Part shown: piece by piece, positions 48,772-58,283 of the stretch | Position numbering within the stretch: position 1 is the stretch's first letter | Layout of the letters: each line of letters opens with the position of its first letter | NCBI GenBank assembly: GCA_036008685.1 | Contig: DASYNF010000288.1 | Coordinates: 1 to 64,000 of the forward strand | Direction of reading: 5' to 3' | DNA from: Actinomadura_C sp036008685 | GTDB lineage: Bacteria; Actinomycetota; Actinomycetes; Streptosporangiales; Streptosporangiaceae | Length of the DNA: 64,000 nt | Notes under the pieces: model-generated | The model's database searches: none | What the model saw: the letters and a program-made list of their open reading frames with translations, nothing else | What the model was told of the DNA's origin: nothing | Translations under genes and position numbers: made by a program

Positions 48772-49614
48772 ATGTCTGGGAAGCACAGAATCCCCCCTCT
48801 GGCGAGGCCCCGGTTCGGAGGCACGCTGACCGCCGGTCTCGCGCTTGCCGCGACGCTGGCCGCGGCGTACCTCGGAAACACCGGACCCGCCAGGTTCGAC
48901 CCCAAGCCGGTGGCCGCCGTCTCTCCGGAGTACGCGATCACGTCGCCGATCCGGAACGTGGACACCGCGGGCGTGAAGATCGCGGCGGCCACATCGGAGG
49001 ATGTGGCCGCCGAGCCTGCGAAGGCACGCCTGAAGAAGGGTTCGAAGAAGGGCGCCGGAAAGGCCGGCGCGACCGCGCCGACCCTGCTCGAGGCGAAGGC
49101 CCATGTGGGGAAAAAGACGCCGGTCACCGCCTCCGACGTCATCAAGCTGGCCAAGAAGCAGGTCGGGATCAGCGAGACCAATGGCAATGGCGGCGGGACG
49201 AAATTCCAGAAATGGTATGCGAAGAGCGACCGGGCCAAGGTCACCGTGGAGCGGGACGGCGGTTCCGTCGGTGGCTACAAGAACGCGGCATGGTGCTCGA
49301 TATTCGTCTCCTGGCTCGGTCACAAGCTGGACTTCAACGACCAGCTGGGGTCCGATGCGTGGACCGTGGCGCATGCCGAGTGGTTCAAAGAGCAGGGTCG
49401 CTGGGGCCACAAGCCCAAGCGCGGCGCCGTGGTGTTCATCTCCTGGAACGGCGGTAGCACCACCGACGACATCGACCACGTCGGCCTGGTGCTGAAGAAA
49501 CTCGGTAATGGCCGCATCAAGACGATCGAGGGGAACACGGACGACGCCGTGGCCAAGCGAGTGCGATCGACGTCACTGGTCGTCGGCTACGGATACCCCG
49601 ACTACGCCAAGTAG
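48772..49614 (+). CDS. Secreted CHAP-domain peptidoglycan amidase/endopeptidase under c-di-AMP riboswitch control
   Basis: The 280-aa protein has a signal/anchor segment (GGTLTAGLALAATLAAAYLG), a Lys/Ala-rich linker (KKGSKKGAGKAGA), then a CHAP domain with catalytic Cys in NAAWCSIFVSWLGH and His in DDIDHVGLVLKK, followed by the conserved TIEGNT. CHAP enzymes cut peptidoglycan amide bonds. AAGGAG (48756-48761) precedes the ATG by 10 nt. Together with the two NlpC/P60 genes it forms a run of three wall hydrolases, two of them c-di-AMP regulated. Confidence 0.92.
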   Translation: MSGKHRIPPLARPRFGGTLTAGLALAATLAAAYLGNTGPARFDPKPVAAVSPEYAITSPIRNVDTAGVKIAAATSEDVAAEPAKARLKKGSKKGAGKAGATAPTLLEAKAHVGKKTPVTASDVIKLAKKQVGISETNGNGGGTKFQKWYAKSDRAKVTVERDGGSVGGYKNAAWCSIFVSWLGHKLDFNDQLGSDAWTVAHAEWFKEQGRWGHKPKRGAVVFISWNGGSTTDDIDHVGLVLKKLGNGRIKTIEGNTDDAVAKRVRSTSLVVGYGYPDYAK

Positions 49615-49672
49615 GACCGGCCACCGGCGGCGCCGTCTCACGTGATCCACGGCTCGCACTAGGATCACGCCC

Positions 49673-51001
49673 ATGGAGGCTGAGCCGCCGGGGGCCCCGT
49701 CCGTGAACACCCGCCCGGGCACCTCGAGATCGCCGCGGCTGCCGGCCGCGGCGATCGCCGTTGCCGTCACGGCCAATCTGCTCTGCGGCGTCGGCTACGT
49801 CACGGCGGGACGGGCGCACCAGGACGCCGCCGCGGCCGCCGTCGTGGGGGGGGCGGCCTATCCCGACAGGCGGTCGGTGGAGGCCGTGCTGACGGGGCGG
49901 GCCAGGGCCGTGCGGCAGCGCGACCGGATCGCCTTCCTCGCGACCGTGGCCTCGGCGCCACAGAGCTTCCGGGCCGCGCAGGAGCGGCTCTTCGACAACC
50001 TCATCAGCCTGCCCCTCGGTGACTGGCGACAGGAACTCGGGGCGGCCGAGCCCCTCGCCACCGCGAAGAGCGGCTCCACGCTCCGTGTGGTCCTGCGTTA
50101 CCGGCTGCGCGGCTTCGACCGTGCTGAGGCCGCCCATACGCAATACCTCACGTTCACGCGCCGGCCCGGAGCCGGCTGGGTGATCACCGGCGATGGCGCC
50201 GCCCGAGGGCTGAGGGACGACCCGCAGATCTGGGACGCCGGCCGGCTCACCGTCGTACGGGGCCGGCGCAGTCTCGTCCTGGGCACCCGGCCGGACACCG
50301 GCGGCGTGGCCCAGCACACCAGACGGCTTCACGCGATAGCACGGAGGCTCGACGCGGCCGTTCCGGTCGTCACCGCCGTGGTGGGCGACGGCTGGGCCCG
50401 CCGTGCGGTCGCGCTCGTCCCCGCGGATCCGGCGGAAGCCCAGCGGCTCGTCGGCGGAGGTCAGGATCTGACCCGGATCGCGGCGCTCGCGACGGTCTCA
50501 CAGGACGGCTCCGGCGGCCCCCCGGGCGAGGACCGCATCGTGATCTCACCCGGGACGTTCGACCGGCTCAACGCACTGGGACGTGACGTCGTTCTCACCC
50601 ATGAGCTCACCCATGTGGCGACCGGGGGCGCCCGCGACGGCCGCACCCCCATGTGGCTGATCGAAGGGCTCGCGGACTACGTCGGCTACAAGCGCACCCA
50701 CATCCCGGTGCGGTCGGCGGCACGCGAGCTGCGCGGTGAAGTGGTGAAGGGCCGGCTTCCGGCCGGGCTTCCCGGCCGTCAGGACTTCGACAGCGCTTCG
50801 GGACGTCTGGCACAGACCTACGAGGAGGCCTGGCTCGCCTGCCGCATGGTGGCCGAGCGATACGGCCAGCCCGCCCTCCTGCGGCTCTACCGGGTCGCGG
50901 GGGCGCGACCCGAATCTGCGCTGCGCGAGGTCCTCGGTGTGGACCTCGCGCGCTTCACCGTGATGTGGCGGGACTATCTCCGAAAGGAGCTGGCGGGGTG
51001 A
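49673..51001 (+). CDS. Membrane-anchored gluzincin-like metallopeptidase (peptidase MA-like)
   Basis: In this 442-aa protein an N-terminal membrane helix (AAAIAVAVTANLLCGVGYVTAG) tethers an extracytoplasmic domain with an NTF2-like middle region (LDAAVP, VGDGWARRAV). The zinc-protease motif VLTHELTHVATGG follows, with downstream Glu in LIEGLADYVGYK. Substrate is unknown. Its stop overlaps the start of the M48 protease gene (GTGA), so both proteases are made together. Confidence 0.85.
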   Translation: MEAEPPGAPSVNTRPGTSRSPRLPAAAIAVAVTANLLCGVGYVTAGRAHQDAAAAAVVGGAAYPDRRSVEAVLTGRARAVRQRDRIAFLATVASAPQSFRAAQERLFDNLISLPLGDWRQELGAAEPLATAKSGSTLRVVLRYRLRGFDRAEAAHTQYLTFTRRPGAGWVITGDGAARGLRDDPQIWDAGRLTVVRGRRSLVLGTRPDTGGVAQHTRRLHAIARRLDAAVPVVTAVVGDGWARRAVALVPADPAEAQRLVGGGQDLTRIAALATVSQDGSGGPPGEDRIVISPGTFDRLNALGRDVVLTHELTHVATGGARDGRTPMWLIEGLADYVGYKRTHIPVRSAARELRGEVVKGRLPAGLPGRQDFDSASGRLAQTYEEAWLACRMVAERYGQPALLRLYRVAGARPESALREVLGVDLARFTVMWRDYLRKELAG

Positions 51002-52395
51002 AGGAGGGCTTGGAATCCCACGACGACAGCGGCGTCGGACGAGACCGGCGGGCGGATGAAGCGGCCGGCCCCGGCCGGTGCCGGACGTCTCGCATCACCG
51101 CCGCCATGACCTTCACCGGGCTGGCGGCGGCGCTCCTGGCGACCGCGGCCCTCACGACCCCCTGGCAGCCGCTCCCGGAGGCGGTGCCCGGCGGCGCCGT
51201 GGCCCCGGACCCGGCCAGGGACTTCACCCCGGCACAGCTGAAGCTCTCCGCCGGCTTCGACGCGGCGATCAGCCCACCCGCCCATCTCGGCCTCGCGGCC
51301 GGCCTCGCGGCCGTGCTCCTGCTCGGCCTGACGCCACTCGGCGCGAGGCTCCTCGACGTCGTCGGGGGCCCGATCCGCCACCGGCCGCTGCGGATGGTGA
51401 TGGCCGCCTGCACCCTGACGGCGGCGCTCCGGGTCGTCGGGCTTCCGTTCGACATCTGGGCGGAGACCGTGCTGCGACGGTACGGCCTGTCGACCCAGAG
51501 CTGGGGCGGCTGGACCGCCGACCAGTTCAAGTCGCTGTTGATCACCGTGCTCGCCTGGGTCGTCGTACTACTGCTCCTGCATGTCCTCGTCCGGAGGTTC
51601 CCGAGGTACTGGTGGGCCGGCGCGGCCGCCACCGGGGCGGCCCTGGTGATCGCGGTCTCGTTCCTCTATCCGGTCGTGGTGGAGCCGGTGTTCAACTCCT
51701 TCAAGCCCATGGCGGCGGGACCTGTCCGCAACGAGCTGCTGCGGCTGGCGGCCGCCGACGGCGTCCCGGTCCAGGACGTGCTCGTCGCCGACGCTTCACA
51801 GCGTACGACCACCCTCAACGCCTACGTCTCCGGATTCGGCTCCACCCGCCGGATCGTCGTCTATGACACCCTTCTCGAGTCCGCGCGGCCGGACGAGGTC
51901 AGGCTCATCGTGGCGCACGAGCTCGGACACGCCCAGCGGGGGGACGTCCTGTACGGCACGCTGCTCGGGGCGCTGGGTGTGGCCGCGGGGGTCTGCCTGC
52001 TGTATCTGCTCATGAGTTCACGGCCACTGCTGCGGCGGGCGGGCCTCGCGAGCTCGCGCTCCCCTGTGCCCGCGGCCGCCGACCATCGGCCGGTGGCTCT
52101 CCTGCTGGCCGTGGTCACCGTGCTGATCCAGCTGGGCGGCCCACTCCAGAACCTGGTGAGCCGCCGGATCGAGGCCCGCGCCGACGTGCACGCGCTCGAC
52201 CTGACCGGTGACCCCGCGACGTTCACCCGCATGCAGCGCTCGCTGTCCACCCGCAACCTCTCCGACCTGCGGCCGGGCCCGCTGGAATACGTCCTCTGGG
52301 CCACCCATCCGACCGGACCCGAACGGATCGCGATGGCCCGCGTGTGGGCTCGGGTCCACAACCGGCCAGAGCCATCGCCCCTCGCCGGACCCTGA
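50998..52395 (+). CDS. M48-family integral membrane metalloprotease
   Basis: This 465-aa protein has seven or so membrane helices, with the zinc site IVAHELGHAQRGDV and a downstream Glu in RRIEARADVHALD. The order of helices around HELGH matches the CAAX-protease/HtpX-like M48A group, which clips membrane proteins during quality control. The GTG start lies inside the stop of the preceding protease gene and AAGGAG is 9 nt upstream. The first ~40 residues are polar and unconserved. An internal ATG before TFTGLAAAL might also serve. It converges on the L,D-transpeptidase gene. Confidence 0.88.
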   Translation: MKEGLESHDDSGVGRDRRADEAAGPGRCRTSRITAAMTFTGLAAALLATAALTTPWQPLPEAVPGGAVAPDPARDFTPAQLKLSAGFDAAISPPAHLGLAAGLAAVLLLGLTPLGARLLDVVGGPIRHRPLRMVMAACTLTAALRVVGLPFDIWAETVLRRYGLSTQSWGGWTADQFKSLLITVLAWVVVLLLLHVLVRRFPRYWWAGAAATGAALVIAVSFLYPVVVEPVFNSFKPMAAGPVRNELLRLAAADGVPVQDVLVADASQRTTTLNAYVSGFGSTRRIVVYDTLLESARPDEVRLIVAHELGHAQRGDVLYGTLLGALGVAAGVCLLYLLMSSRPLLRRAGLASSRSPVPAAADHRPVALLLAVVTVLIQLGGPLQNLVSRRIEARADVHALDLTGDPATFTRMQRSLSTRNLSDLRPGPLEYVLWATHPTGPERIAMARVWARVHNRPEPSPLAGP

Positions 52396-52428
52396 CGGAT
52401 CGAAGGGGACGGCGGCCCGGAGGCATGG

Positions 52429-53850
52429 TCACGAGCCGGGCGTGATCGAGGTCACCCAGGGCGCTCCCGCTGTGGGTGACGCCGTGGGCACTCCAGCCGT
52501 CGGTGACGCCGTAGGCGCTCCAGCCGTCGGTGACGCCGACGGTGAACCCGAGGAAGAGGACGTCGCCGATGCCGACGCGGACGGGGACGGGGACGGGGAC
52601 GCCGGAGTGGGCGAGAGCGATGTGGGCGGGGTGAGACGGCCGGTGGTGATGGGCCTGCGGAAGGCGCCCCCCTTGATCCAATCCGCCCAGCCGAGCTGCC
52701 AGTAGCCCCATCCGTTGTCGGGCTCCAGCTCCCGGTCGCTTCCAGTGATCTTGTACGGGTCACCACGCTGGCTGAAGTTGTAGAACCAGGTCGCGTTGGA
52801 GGGGCTCATGTTGACGCAGCCGTGGCTCACGTTGCTGTTGCCCTGGGAGCCCACCGACCACGGCGCGCTGTGCGCGTACTCCCCGCTATTGGAGATCCGT
52901 ACGGCCCAGTAGACCATCTCGCTGTAGTAGCCGGGACAGCCCGGGCCGCAGCCGACCGTCGAGGAGTCCATGAGAACGGCCTGCGCCTTGTCCATGGTCA
53001 GGTGATTGCCGTTCGTCGTCGTGTACTTGCGGATCCCTCCCCGGCCCATGCTGATCGGGATCGTCCGGACCGTCTTCCCGTTCTTGCTGACGACCATCTG
53101 ATGGTCGTCCTCACCGGCCACACTCGACTGCTCCTCGCCGATCTCGAACTTCAGGCTGAGGTTCCTGGCGCCGAAGACGTTCTTGGCGGCGCGGACACCG
53201 CTCAGGTGCGCGAGGAAGTCGACCTTGGTGTGCCGCCGCCAGTGCTCCTTGGTCCGGAAGACGAGATCCTGGGCGCCGAACCAGTGCCAGGCACCCGTGA
53301 CCGGCTCGCTGGAACGGACCTCCAGAGCCTTCTCCACGGCCTTCTTGTCCTGAACCTCCTTGTCGAAGTGCAGGATGATCGGCATCCCCACGCCGACCTT
53401 CTCTTTGTCGGCCGGAGCCTCGATGGTGGTGCGGATGGGATGATCGGCCTTCTGCGTCGTGAAAGTACTCGTCGCGGACCGCGTCCTGCCGTCCCTGCCG
53501 AGCGCGGTGGCCTCGACCTGATACCGGGTCCCGGGGTCGAGGGTCCACCTCGACCGCCACCAGCTGCCGTCGGCGCTCTGGTCGCCTTGGACGTTGGTGC
53601 CCTTGGTGGTGATGGTCACGTTCTGGATCGTGCCGTCCCAGGCCCGTATCAGGATGGGACTGTCCGGCGGGACCTTCGTCCCCTGGTCTCCCGGCGAGAT
53701 GACGACCTTGACGACCGGCCCGGGATCCTTACGGTCCCCGTGGCCGGAACACGCCGCTCCGGCGGCCAGCAGGATCACGCTCAGTGCGATCCCCACCAGC
53801 CGCCGCCTCCGGCGACGGCCGGTCACCGGCATGATGGCACCGAGCTTCAC
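52429..53850 (-). CDS. Lipoprotein L,D-transpeptidase (YkuD) with Ig-like domains
   Basis: The protein of about 473 aa has a signal with lipobox LAAGAAC, two Ig-like domains as in mycobacterial LdtMt2, then a YkuD domain with catalytic Cys in SHGCVNMSPSNATWFY. It makes 3-3 cross-links in peptidoglycan and tolerates most beta-lactams. After the catalytic domain a ~60-residue tail of SPSPSASAS and three TASPTAG repeats extends into the wall. The matching DNA is a 27-bp tandem repeat (52460-52540). The start is uncertain among GTG 53850 and ATG 53832. It sits between cell-wall protease genes and the cytochrome oxidase operon. Confidence 0.92.
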   Translation of the reverse strand: MKLGAIMPVTGRRRRRRLVGIALSVILLAAGAACSGHGDRKDPGPVVKVVISPGDQGTKVPPDSPILIRAWDGTIQNVTITTKGTNVQGDQSADGSWWRSRWTLDPGTRYQVEATALGRDGRTRSATSTFTTQKADHPIRTTIEAPADKEKVGVGMPIILHFDKEVQDKKAVEKALEVRSSEPVTGAWHWFGAQDLVFRTKEHWRRHTKVDFLAHLSGVRAAKNVFGARNLSLKFEIGEEQSSVAGEDDHQMVVSKNGKTVRTIPISMGRGGIRKYTTTNGNHLTMDKAQAVLMDSSTVGCGPGCPGYYSEMVYWAVRISNSGEYAHSAPWSVGSQGNSNVSHGCVNMSPSNATWFYNFSQRGDPYKITGSDRELEPDNGWGYWQLGWADWIKGGAFRRPITTGRLTPPTSLSPTPASPSPSPSASASATSSSSGSPSASPTAGAPTASPTAGVPTASPTAGAPWVTSITPGS

Positions 53851-54013
53851 CGCAACCCCCGTTCCCGCCCGCGCCGGACACCGTCTCATGCGCGGGCCGA
53901 CGCCCGTGCCGGCCGCGATGCCCTTTGAGGGGCCACCGGCCGGACACGAGCCTTCCCCCGTGTGACGTCACGTCCCCGCGGAAGAGATCGCAGGAACAAG
54001 ACCATTATGAAAA

Positions 54014-54048
54014 GGGCCGGTGTCCGCGCGAGACGCGGACACCGGCCC
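54014..54048 (-). terminator. Terminator of the ctaC-ctaD-ctaF operon
   Basis: GGGCCGGTGTCCGCG and its exact complement form a 15-bp stem with a 5-nt loop. On the minus strand it is followed by TTTTC, and it starts 20 bases after the ctaF stop. Confidence 0.88.
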
Positions 54049-54068
54049 CTGCCGGATCTTTTCCTTGA

Positions 54069-54482
54069 TCAGTGCGAGAACTGACCCCGGTAGTATTCGA
54101 ACACCAGTCCGACCGTGCTCATCAGCACGGCGGCGACGCCGATGAAGAACAGCCACCAGCCGAAGACCAGGCCGAGAGTGATCGCCGCCGCGGACATCGC
54201 GAGGAACAGCGGCCACCAGCTGTGCGGGCTGAAGAAGCCCAGCTCGCCGGCAGCGTCGGCGATTTCGCCCTCTTTGTCGTCCTCGGGCAACGGCCTGCCG
54301 TTGTTGGCCTTCTCCAGCCGGCGGATGGTGAAGTGGATGTAGAAACCGACCAGGCCGGCCAGCCCCACCGCGAGGGCCATCGCCGTCGTGCCCGTCCAGT
54401 CCCCCGACCAGAACCAGTAGACGACGTCGGCGGCCAGGAAGAACAAGGCACAGCCGTAGAACATGAACGCCTGAACACGCAT
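54069..54482 (-). CDS. ctaF: Cytochrome c oxidase subunit IV (actinobacterial type)
   Basis: This 137-aa protein has four membrane helices in two pairs, separated by a polar loop with RRLEKANNGRPLPEDDKEGEI. The C-terminal FEYYRGQFSH is the characteristic end of actinobacterial CtaF. It is an essential part of the aa3 oxidase in the bc1-aa3 supercomplex. GGAGGGAT lies before the ATG, just 2 bases after the ctaD stop, so it is translated from the same message. A strong terminator ends the operon. Confidence 0.95.
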   Translation of the reverse strand: MRVQAFMFYGCALFFLAADVVYWFWSGDWTGTTAMALAVGLAGLVGFYIHFTIRRLEKANNGRPLPEDDKEGEIADAAGELGFFSPHSWWPLFLAMSAAAITLGLVFGWWLFFIGVAAVLMSTVGLVFEYYRGQFSH

Positions 54483-54484
54483 GC

Positions 54485-56149
54485 TTATCCCTCCGCCCCG
54501 ACGGGCAGCTCGGACTTACCCGAATGTGGGTGGTGCAGGTCGAACGCGGGTCGCGGCGAGCGGATCCGCGGGATCGAGGTGAAGTTGTGCCGCGGCGGCG
54601 GGCACGACGTCGCCCACTCGAGCGAGCCCCCGTAGCCCCACGGGTCGTCGACAGTGACCTTCTTACCCTTTTTGGCCGTGATGTAGACGTTGTAGAAGAA
54701 CGGCAGCATCGACGCGCCGAGCAGGAAGGCCCCCACCGTCGAGACCATGTTGAGGCCGGTGAACTGCTGGGCGTAGTTCGCGTAGCGGCGTGGCATGCCC
54801 TCGGCGCCGAGCCAGTGCTGCACCAGGAAGGTGCTGTGGAAGCCGATGAACAGCACCCAGAAGTGGAACTTGCCGAGCCGGTCGTTGAGCATCTTCCCGG
54901 TCATCTTGGGCCACCAGAAGTAGAAGCCCGCGAACATCGCGAACACCACGGTGCCGAACAGCACGTAGTGGAAGTGGGCCACCACGAAGTAGGAGTCGCT
55001 CACCGGGAAGTTCATCGGAGGAGACGCCAGGATGACGCCGGTGAGCCCGCCGAACAGGAACGTCACCAGGAACCCGATCGAGAACAACATCGGGGACTCG
55101 AACGTCAGCTGACCTCGCCACATCGTGCCGACCCAGTTGAAGAACTTCACCCCTGTGGGCACGGCGATCAGGAAGGTCATGAAGGAGAAGAACGGAAGCA
55201 GGACCTGGCCGGTCGGGAACATGTGGTGTGCCCAGACCGTGATCGACAGACCCGCGATCGCGATCGTCGCGCCGACCAGGCCGACGTATCCGAAGATCGG
55301 CTTGCGGCTGAAGACCGGCAGGATCTCGGTGACGATACCGAAGAAGGGCAACGCGACGATGTAGACCTCGGGATGCCCGAAGAACCAGAAGAGGTGCTGC
55401 CACAGGATGGCCCCGCCATGGGCGGGGTCGAAGATGTGGGCGCCGAACTTGCGGTCGGCCTCCAGAGCCAGCAGCGCGGCGGCGAGCACGGGGAACGCCA
55501 TCAGGACCAGGACGCTGGTCAGCAGGACGTTCCAGGTGAAGATCGGCATCCGGAACATCGTCATGCCCGGCGCCCGCATGCAGAAGATCGTGGTGACGAA
55601 GTTGACGCCGCCCATGATGGTGCCGAAGCCGGAGAGCGTCAGGCCGAGCACCCACAGATCCCCGCCGATGCCCGGCGAGCGGACGGCGTCCGACAGCGGG
55701 GCGTAGGCGAACCATCCGAAGCTCGCGGCACCGCCCGGCGTCAGGAAGCCGGTCAGCACGATGAGGCTGCCGAACAGGAACAGCCAGTACGCGAGCATGT
55801 TCATGCGGGGGAACGCCACATCGGGAGCGCCGATCTGCAACGGCATGATGACGTTGGTGAAGCCCGCGAACAGCGGCGTGGCGAACATCAGGAGCATGAT
55901 CGTGCCGTGCATGGTGAACAGCTGGTTGAACTGCTCGTTGCTCGTGACCTGCAGGCCGGGCTTCCACAGCTCGGCCCGCATGATCAGCGCCATGACGCCG
56001 CCGATCAGGAAGAACATGAACGAGGTGATCAGGTACAGATAGCCGATCACCTTGTGGTCCGTGGACGACATCCAGGACACGATGAGGCGTCCCTTACTCG
56101 TCCGCGCCCCGGCCGCCGAGGTCACGGCGGCGTGAGTGGTCGCGGTCAC
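54485..56149 (-). CDS. ctaD: Cytochrome c oxidase subunit I
   Basis: This 554-aa protein with twelve membrane helices carries heme a and the heme a3/CuB centre. CuB ligands are in WFFGHPEVYIVALP (with the cross-linked His-Tyr) and VWAHHMFPTG. Heme a ligands are in TMHGTIMLLMF and FHYVLFGTVVF. It pumps protons while reducing oxygen to water. The GTG start overlaps the ctaC stop (GTGA) and fits the usual N-terminus. A longer upstream frame runs into ctaC and is a shadow. Confidence 0.97.
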   Translation of the reverse strand: MTATTHAAVTSAAGARTSKGRLIVSWMSSTDHKVIGYLYLITSFMFFLIGGVMALIMRAELWKPGLQVTSNEQFNQLFTMHGTIMLLMFATPLFAGFTNVIMPLQIGAPDVAFPRMNMLAYWLFLFGSLIVLTGFLTPGGAASFGWFAYAPLSDAVRSPGIGGDLWVLGLTLSGFGTIMGGVNFVTTIFCMRAPGMTMFRMPIFTWNVLLTSVLVLMAFPVLAAALLALEADRKFGAHIFDPAHGGAILWQHLFWFFGHPEVYIVALPFFGIVTEILPVFSRKPIFGYVGLVGATIAIAGLSITVWAHHMFPTGQVLLPFFSFMTFLIAVPTGVKFFNWVGTMWRGQLTFESPMLFSIGFLVTFLFGGLTGVILASPPMNFPVSDSYFVVAHFHYVLFGTVVFAMFAGFYFWWPKMTGKMLNDRLGKFHFWVLFIGFHSTFLVQHWLGAEGMPRRYANYAQQFTGLNMVSTVGAFLLGASMLPFFYNVYITAKKGKKVTVDDPWGYGGSLEWATSCPPPRHNFTSIPRIRSPRPAFDLHHPHSGKSELPVGAEG

Positions 56150-57027
56150 TGGGTGCCCTCCGCTGCCTTCTTGGTGTTGACGAACTGCTGGAACTCCGCG
56201 GGCGTGACGACCTTCATCTGGAAGAGCATCCGGCTGTGGTCCACACCGCACAGCTCGGCGCAACGGCCCTCGTAGGTCCCGGTCTTCGTCAGCCTGACCT
56301 CGAACTTGTTGTCGTAGCCGGGCATGACGTCCTTCTTGTAGAGGAGCGCCGGCACCCAGAACGAGTGGATGACGTCATTGGAGTGCAGGTTGAACCGCAC
56401 CGTCTGCCCGACCGGGACGACCAGCACGGGCTTGTGGCCGGGGTTCTCGTCCGGACCCGCGGGAGTGCCGATGATGCGCACGTTGTGCTGCGGATAGTCG
56501 AACTGCCAGCTCCACTGGAACGCGGTCACGTCGACGACGACGTCGGGATGCGCGCTGGTCTTCTCCAGGTACGTCTCATCCCGGGCGGTGAAATAGAACA
56601 GCACCGCGATGATGACGAAGGGGACGGCGGTGTAGAGCATCTCGATCGGCAGGTTGTAACGCACCTGGGGCGGCAGCTCCTCGGAGCGCTTGCGGTGGAA
56701 CAGCACCGCCCAGATGATCAAACCCCAGACGAGCACTCCCGTGACCAGGGCGGCCACCCAGGAACCCTGCCACAGCGTCAGGACGCGCTTGCCCTGCTCA
56801 CTGATCGGCTCCGGCATACCCAGGCGAGTCACCTCCCCGCTGCATGCGGTGGCGGTCATCGCCAGCAGTGACAGTGCCAATGCGCTGGTCAACACGCGTC
56901 GCCCTCGCGCGGGCGCACGCCGCTCCCCGGTGGGGTGCCGAACATCGCCGGCCGCGCTGCGTGCCGTTGATGACACGCGCGAACGGAGCCGGTTGCTCAG
57001 GGCCCACCAATAGCGGGTCGGACTCAC
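56146..57027 (-). CDS. ctaC: Cytochrome c oxidase subunit II
   Basis: In this 293-aa protein a lipoprotein-type signal (LTSALALSLLAMTATAC) is followed by two membrane helices and the CuA cupredoxin domain with NDVIHSFWVP, and CAELCGVDHSRM holding the two Cys, His and Met copper ligands. It takes electrons from QcrC and passes them to subunit I. The assigned GTG start gives an N-terminal ~45-residue basic extension before the signal. A start nearer the signal (GTG in GRRVLTSA) is equally possible. It is the first gene of ctaC-ctaD-ctaF. Confidence 0.95.
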   Translation of the reverse strand: MSPTRYWWALSNRLRSRVSSTARSAAGDVRHPTGERRAPARGRRVLTSALALSLLAMTATACSGEVTRLGMPEPISEQGKRVLTLWQGSWVAALVTGVLVWGLIIWAVLFHRKRSEELPPQVRYNLPIEMLYTAVPFVIIAVLFYFTARDETYLEKTSAHPDVVVDVTAFQWSWQFDYPQHNVRIIGTPAGPDENPGHKPVLVVPVGQTVRFNLHSNDVIHSFWVPALLYKKDVMPGYDNKFEVRLTKTGTYEGRCAELCGVDHSRMLFQMKVVTPAEFQQFVNTKKAAEGTQ

Positions 57028-57149
57028 AGAATGCCTTCCCCACAGACGAAGCCCGGAACCCGGGCGGTCAGGTCTACCTCATACGTGTGCAGCACAGGTT
57101 AGCGTGAGGTTCTGACGCGTCCGGTTCGGGCCCCCGTTAGTGTCGTGTC

Positions 57150-58283
57150 GTGCCCTTTTTCGACGCGGCGTCGACCGAACCCCCGCACCCGATGGCGCGC
57201 GCGGCACTGCTCGACGCGCTGGAGGCGGGGTGGGCCGACCCCACCCGATTGTACGGTGCGGGGCGGCAGGCTCGGATGCTCCTCGACAGCGCCCGGTCCC
57301 GGATCGCCGCGGTCCTCGGCGTACGACCCGATGAGGTCTCCTTCACCTCGTCCGGCACGCAGGCCGTCCATCTCGCCGTACTCGGAGCCCTGCGGGCGCG
57401 GCGGCGGGTGGGCCGGCGCCTGGTGGTCAGCGCGGTCGAGCACTCCAGCGTGCTCCACGCGGCCGCGGCCCACGAGCACGAAGGCGGCGAGGTCGTCACC
57501 GTCGGCGTGGACCGCACCGGACGGGTCGATCCGGCCGAGTTCGCGGCGGCCCTCACGCCCGGCACCGCTCTCGCCTGCCTGCAGTCGGCCAATCACGAGG
57601 TGGGAACGGTCCAGCCCGTGGCCGAGGTCGCGGGGATCTGCGGCCGCGCCGGGGTGCCGCTCCTGGTCGACGCGGCGCAGTCGGTCGGTCGGGCCGAGGT
57701 CCCGCGAGGATGGTCGCTTCTGGCCGCCAGCGCCCACAAATGGGGCGGCCCGGCCGGGGTGGGCGTGCTCGTCATCCGCAAGGGAACCCGCTGGCGATCT
57801 CCGCTTCCGGAGGACGAACGGGAGGGCCGGCGAGTCCCCGGATTCGAGAACGTCCCGGCGGCCGTGGCCGCCGCGACGGCGCTCGAGGCCTACAGTGCCG
57901 ACATGACCGCCGAGGCGCCGCGCCTGTCCGGCCTCGTGGACCGGATCCGGCATCGGCTGCCTGAGGTGATCCCCGACGTCGAAGTGGTCGGTGACCCCGT
58001 CCGGCGACTCCCCCACCTGGTGACCTTCTCGTGTCTCTACGTGGAGGGTGAGGCCCTCATCACCGAACTGGACAGGCTCGGATTCGCGGTGTCCTCCGGC
58101 AGTTCGTGCACAGCGGACACACTGCGCCCCAGCCACGTATTGGAGGCGATGGGAGTGATTACGCACGGGAACGTACGGGTATCGCTGCCCCGGGGAGCGC
58201 GATCCACGGACGTGGACCGGTTCCTCGATGTACTCCCCGACACCATCGCCCGCCTACGCCGTGCCGCCGGAGTGATCTCATGA
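57150..58283 (+). CDS. Cysteine desulfurase (NifS/IscS-like)
   Basis: This 377-aa PLP-dependent class V aminotransferase-fold enzyme releases sulfur from cysteine as an enzyme persulfide. The start FDAASTEPPHP is the family's N-terminal motif. The PLP lysine is in SAHKWGGPAG (near 197), and the mobile persulfide loop SSGSSCTADT (near 314) contains the active Cys. TAGTGT (57138-57143) is 6 nt before the GTG, a leaderless start. Its stop overlaps the next gene, a TusA-like protein, implying direct sulfur transfer. It could serve ThiI, ThiS, iron-sulfur or molybdopterin synthesis. Confidence 0.92.
   Translation: MPFFDAASTEPPHPMARAALLDALEAGWADPTRLYGAGRQARMLLDSARSRIAAVLGVRPDEVSFTSSGTQAVHLAVLGALRARRRVGRRLVVSAVEHSSVLHAAAAHEHEGGEVVTVGVDRTGRVDPAEFAAALTPGTALACLQSANHEVGTVQPVAEVAGICGRAGVPLLVDAAQSVGRAEVPRGWSLLAASAHKWGGPAGVGVLVIRKGTRWRSPLPEDEREGRRVPGFENVPAAVAAATALEAYSADMTAEAPRLSGLVDRIRHRLPEVIPDVEVVGDPVRRLPHLVTFSCLYVEGEALITELDRLGFAVSSGSSCTADTLRPSHVLEAMGVITHGNVRVSLPRGARSTDVDRFLDVLPDTIARLRRAAGVIS

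Noticed and set aside
54524..56275. 583-codon plus-strand frame opposite ctaD
   Set aside because: Antisense shadow of the strongly conserved cytochrome oxidase subunit I, with Arg/Glu/His-rich composition typical of GC-rich antisense frames.
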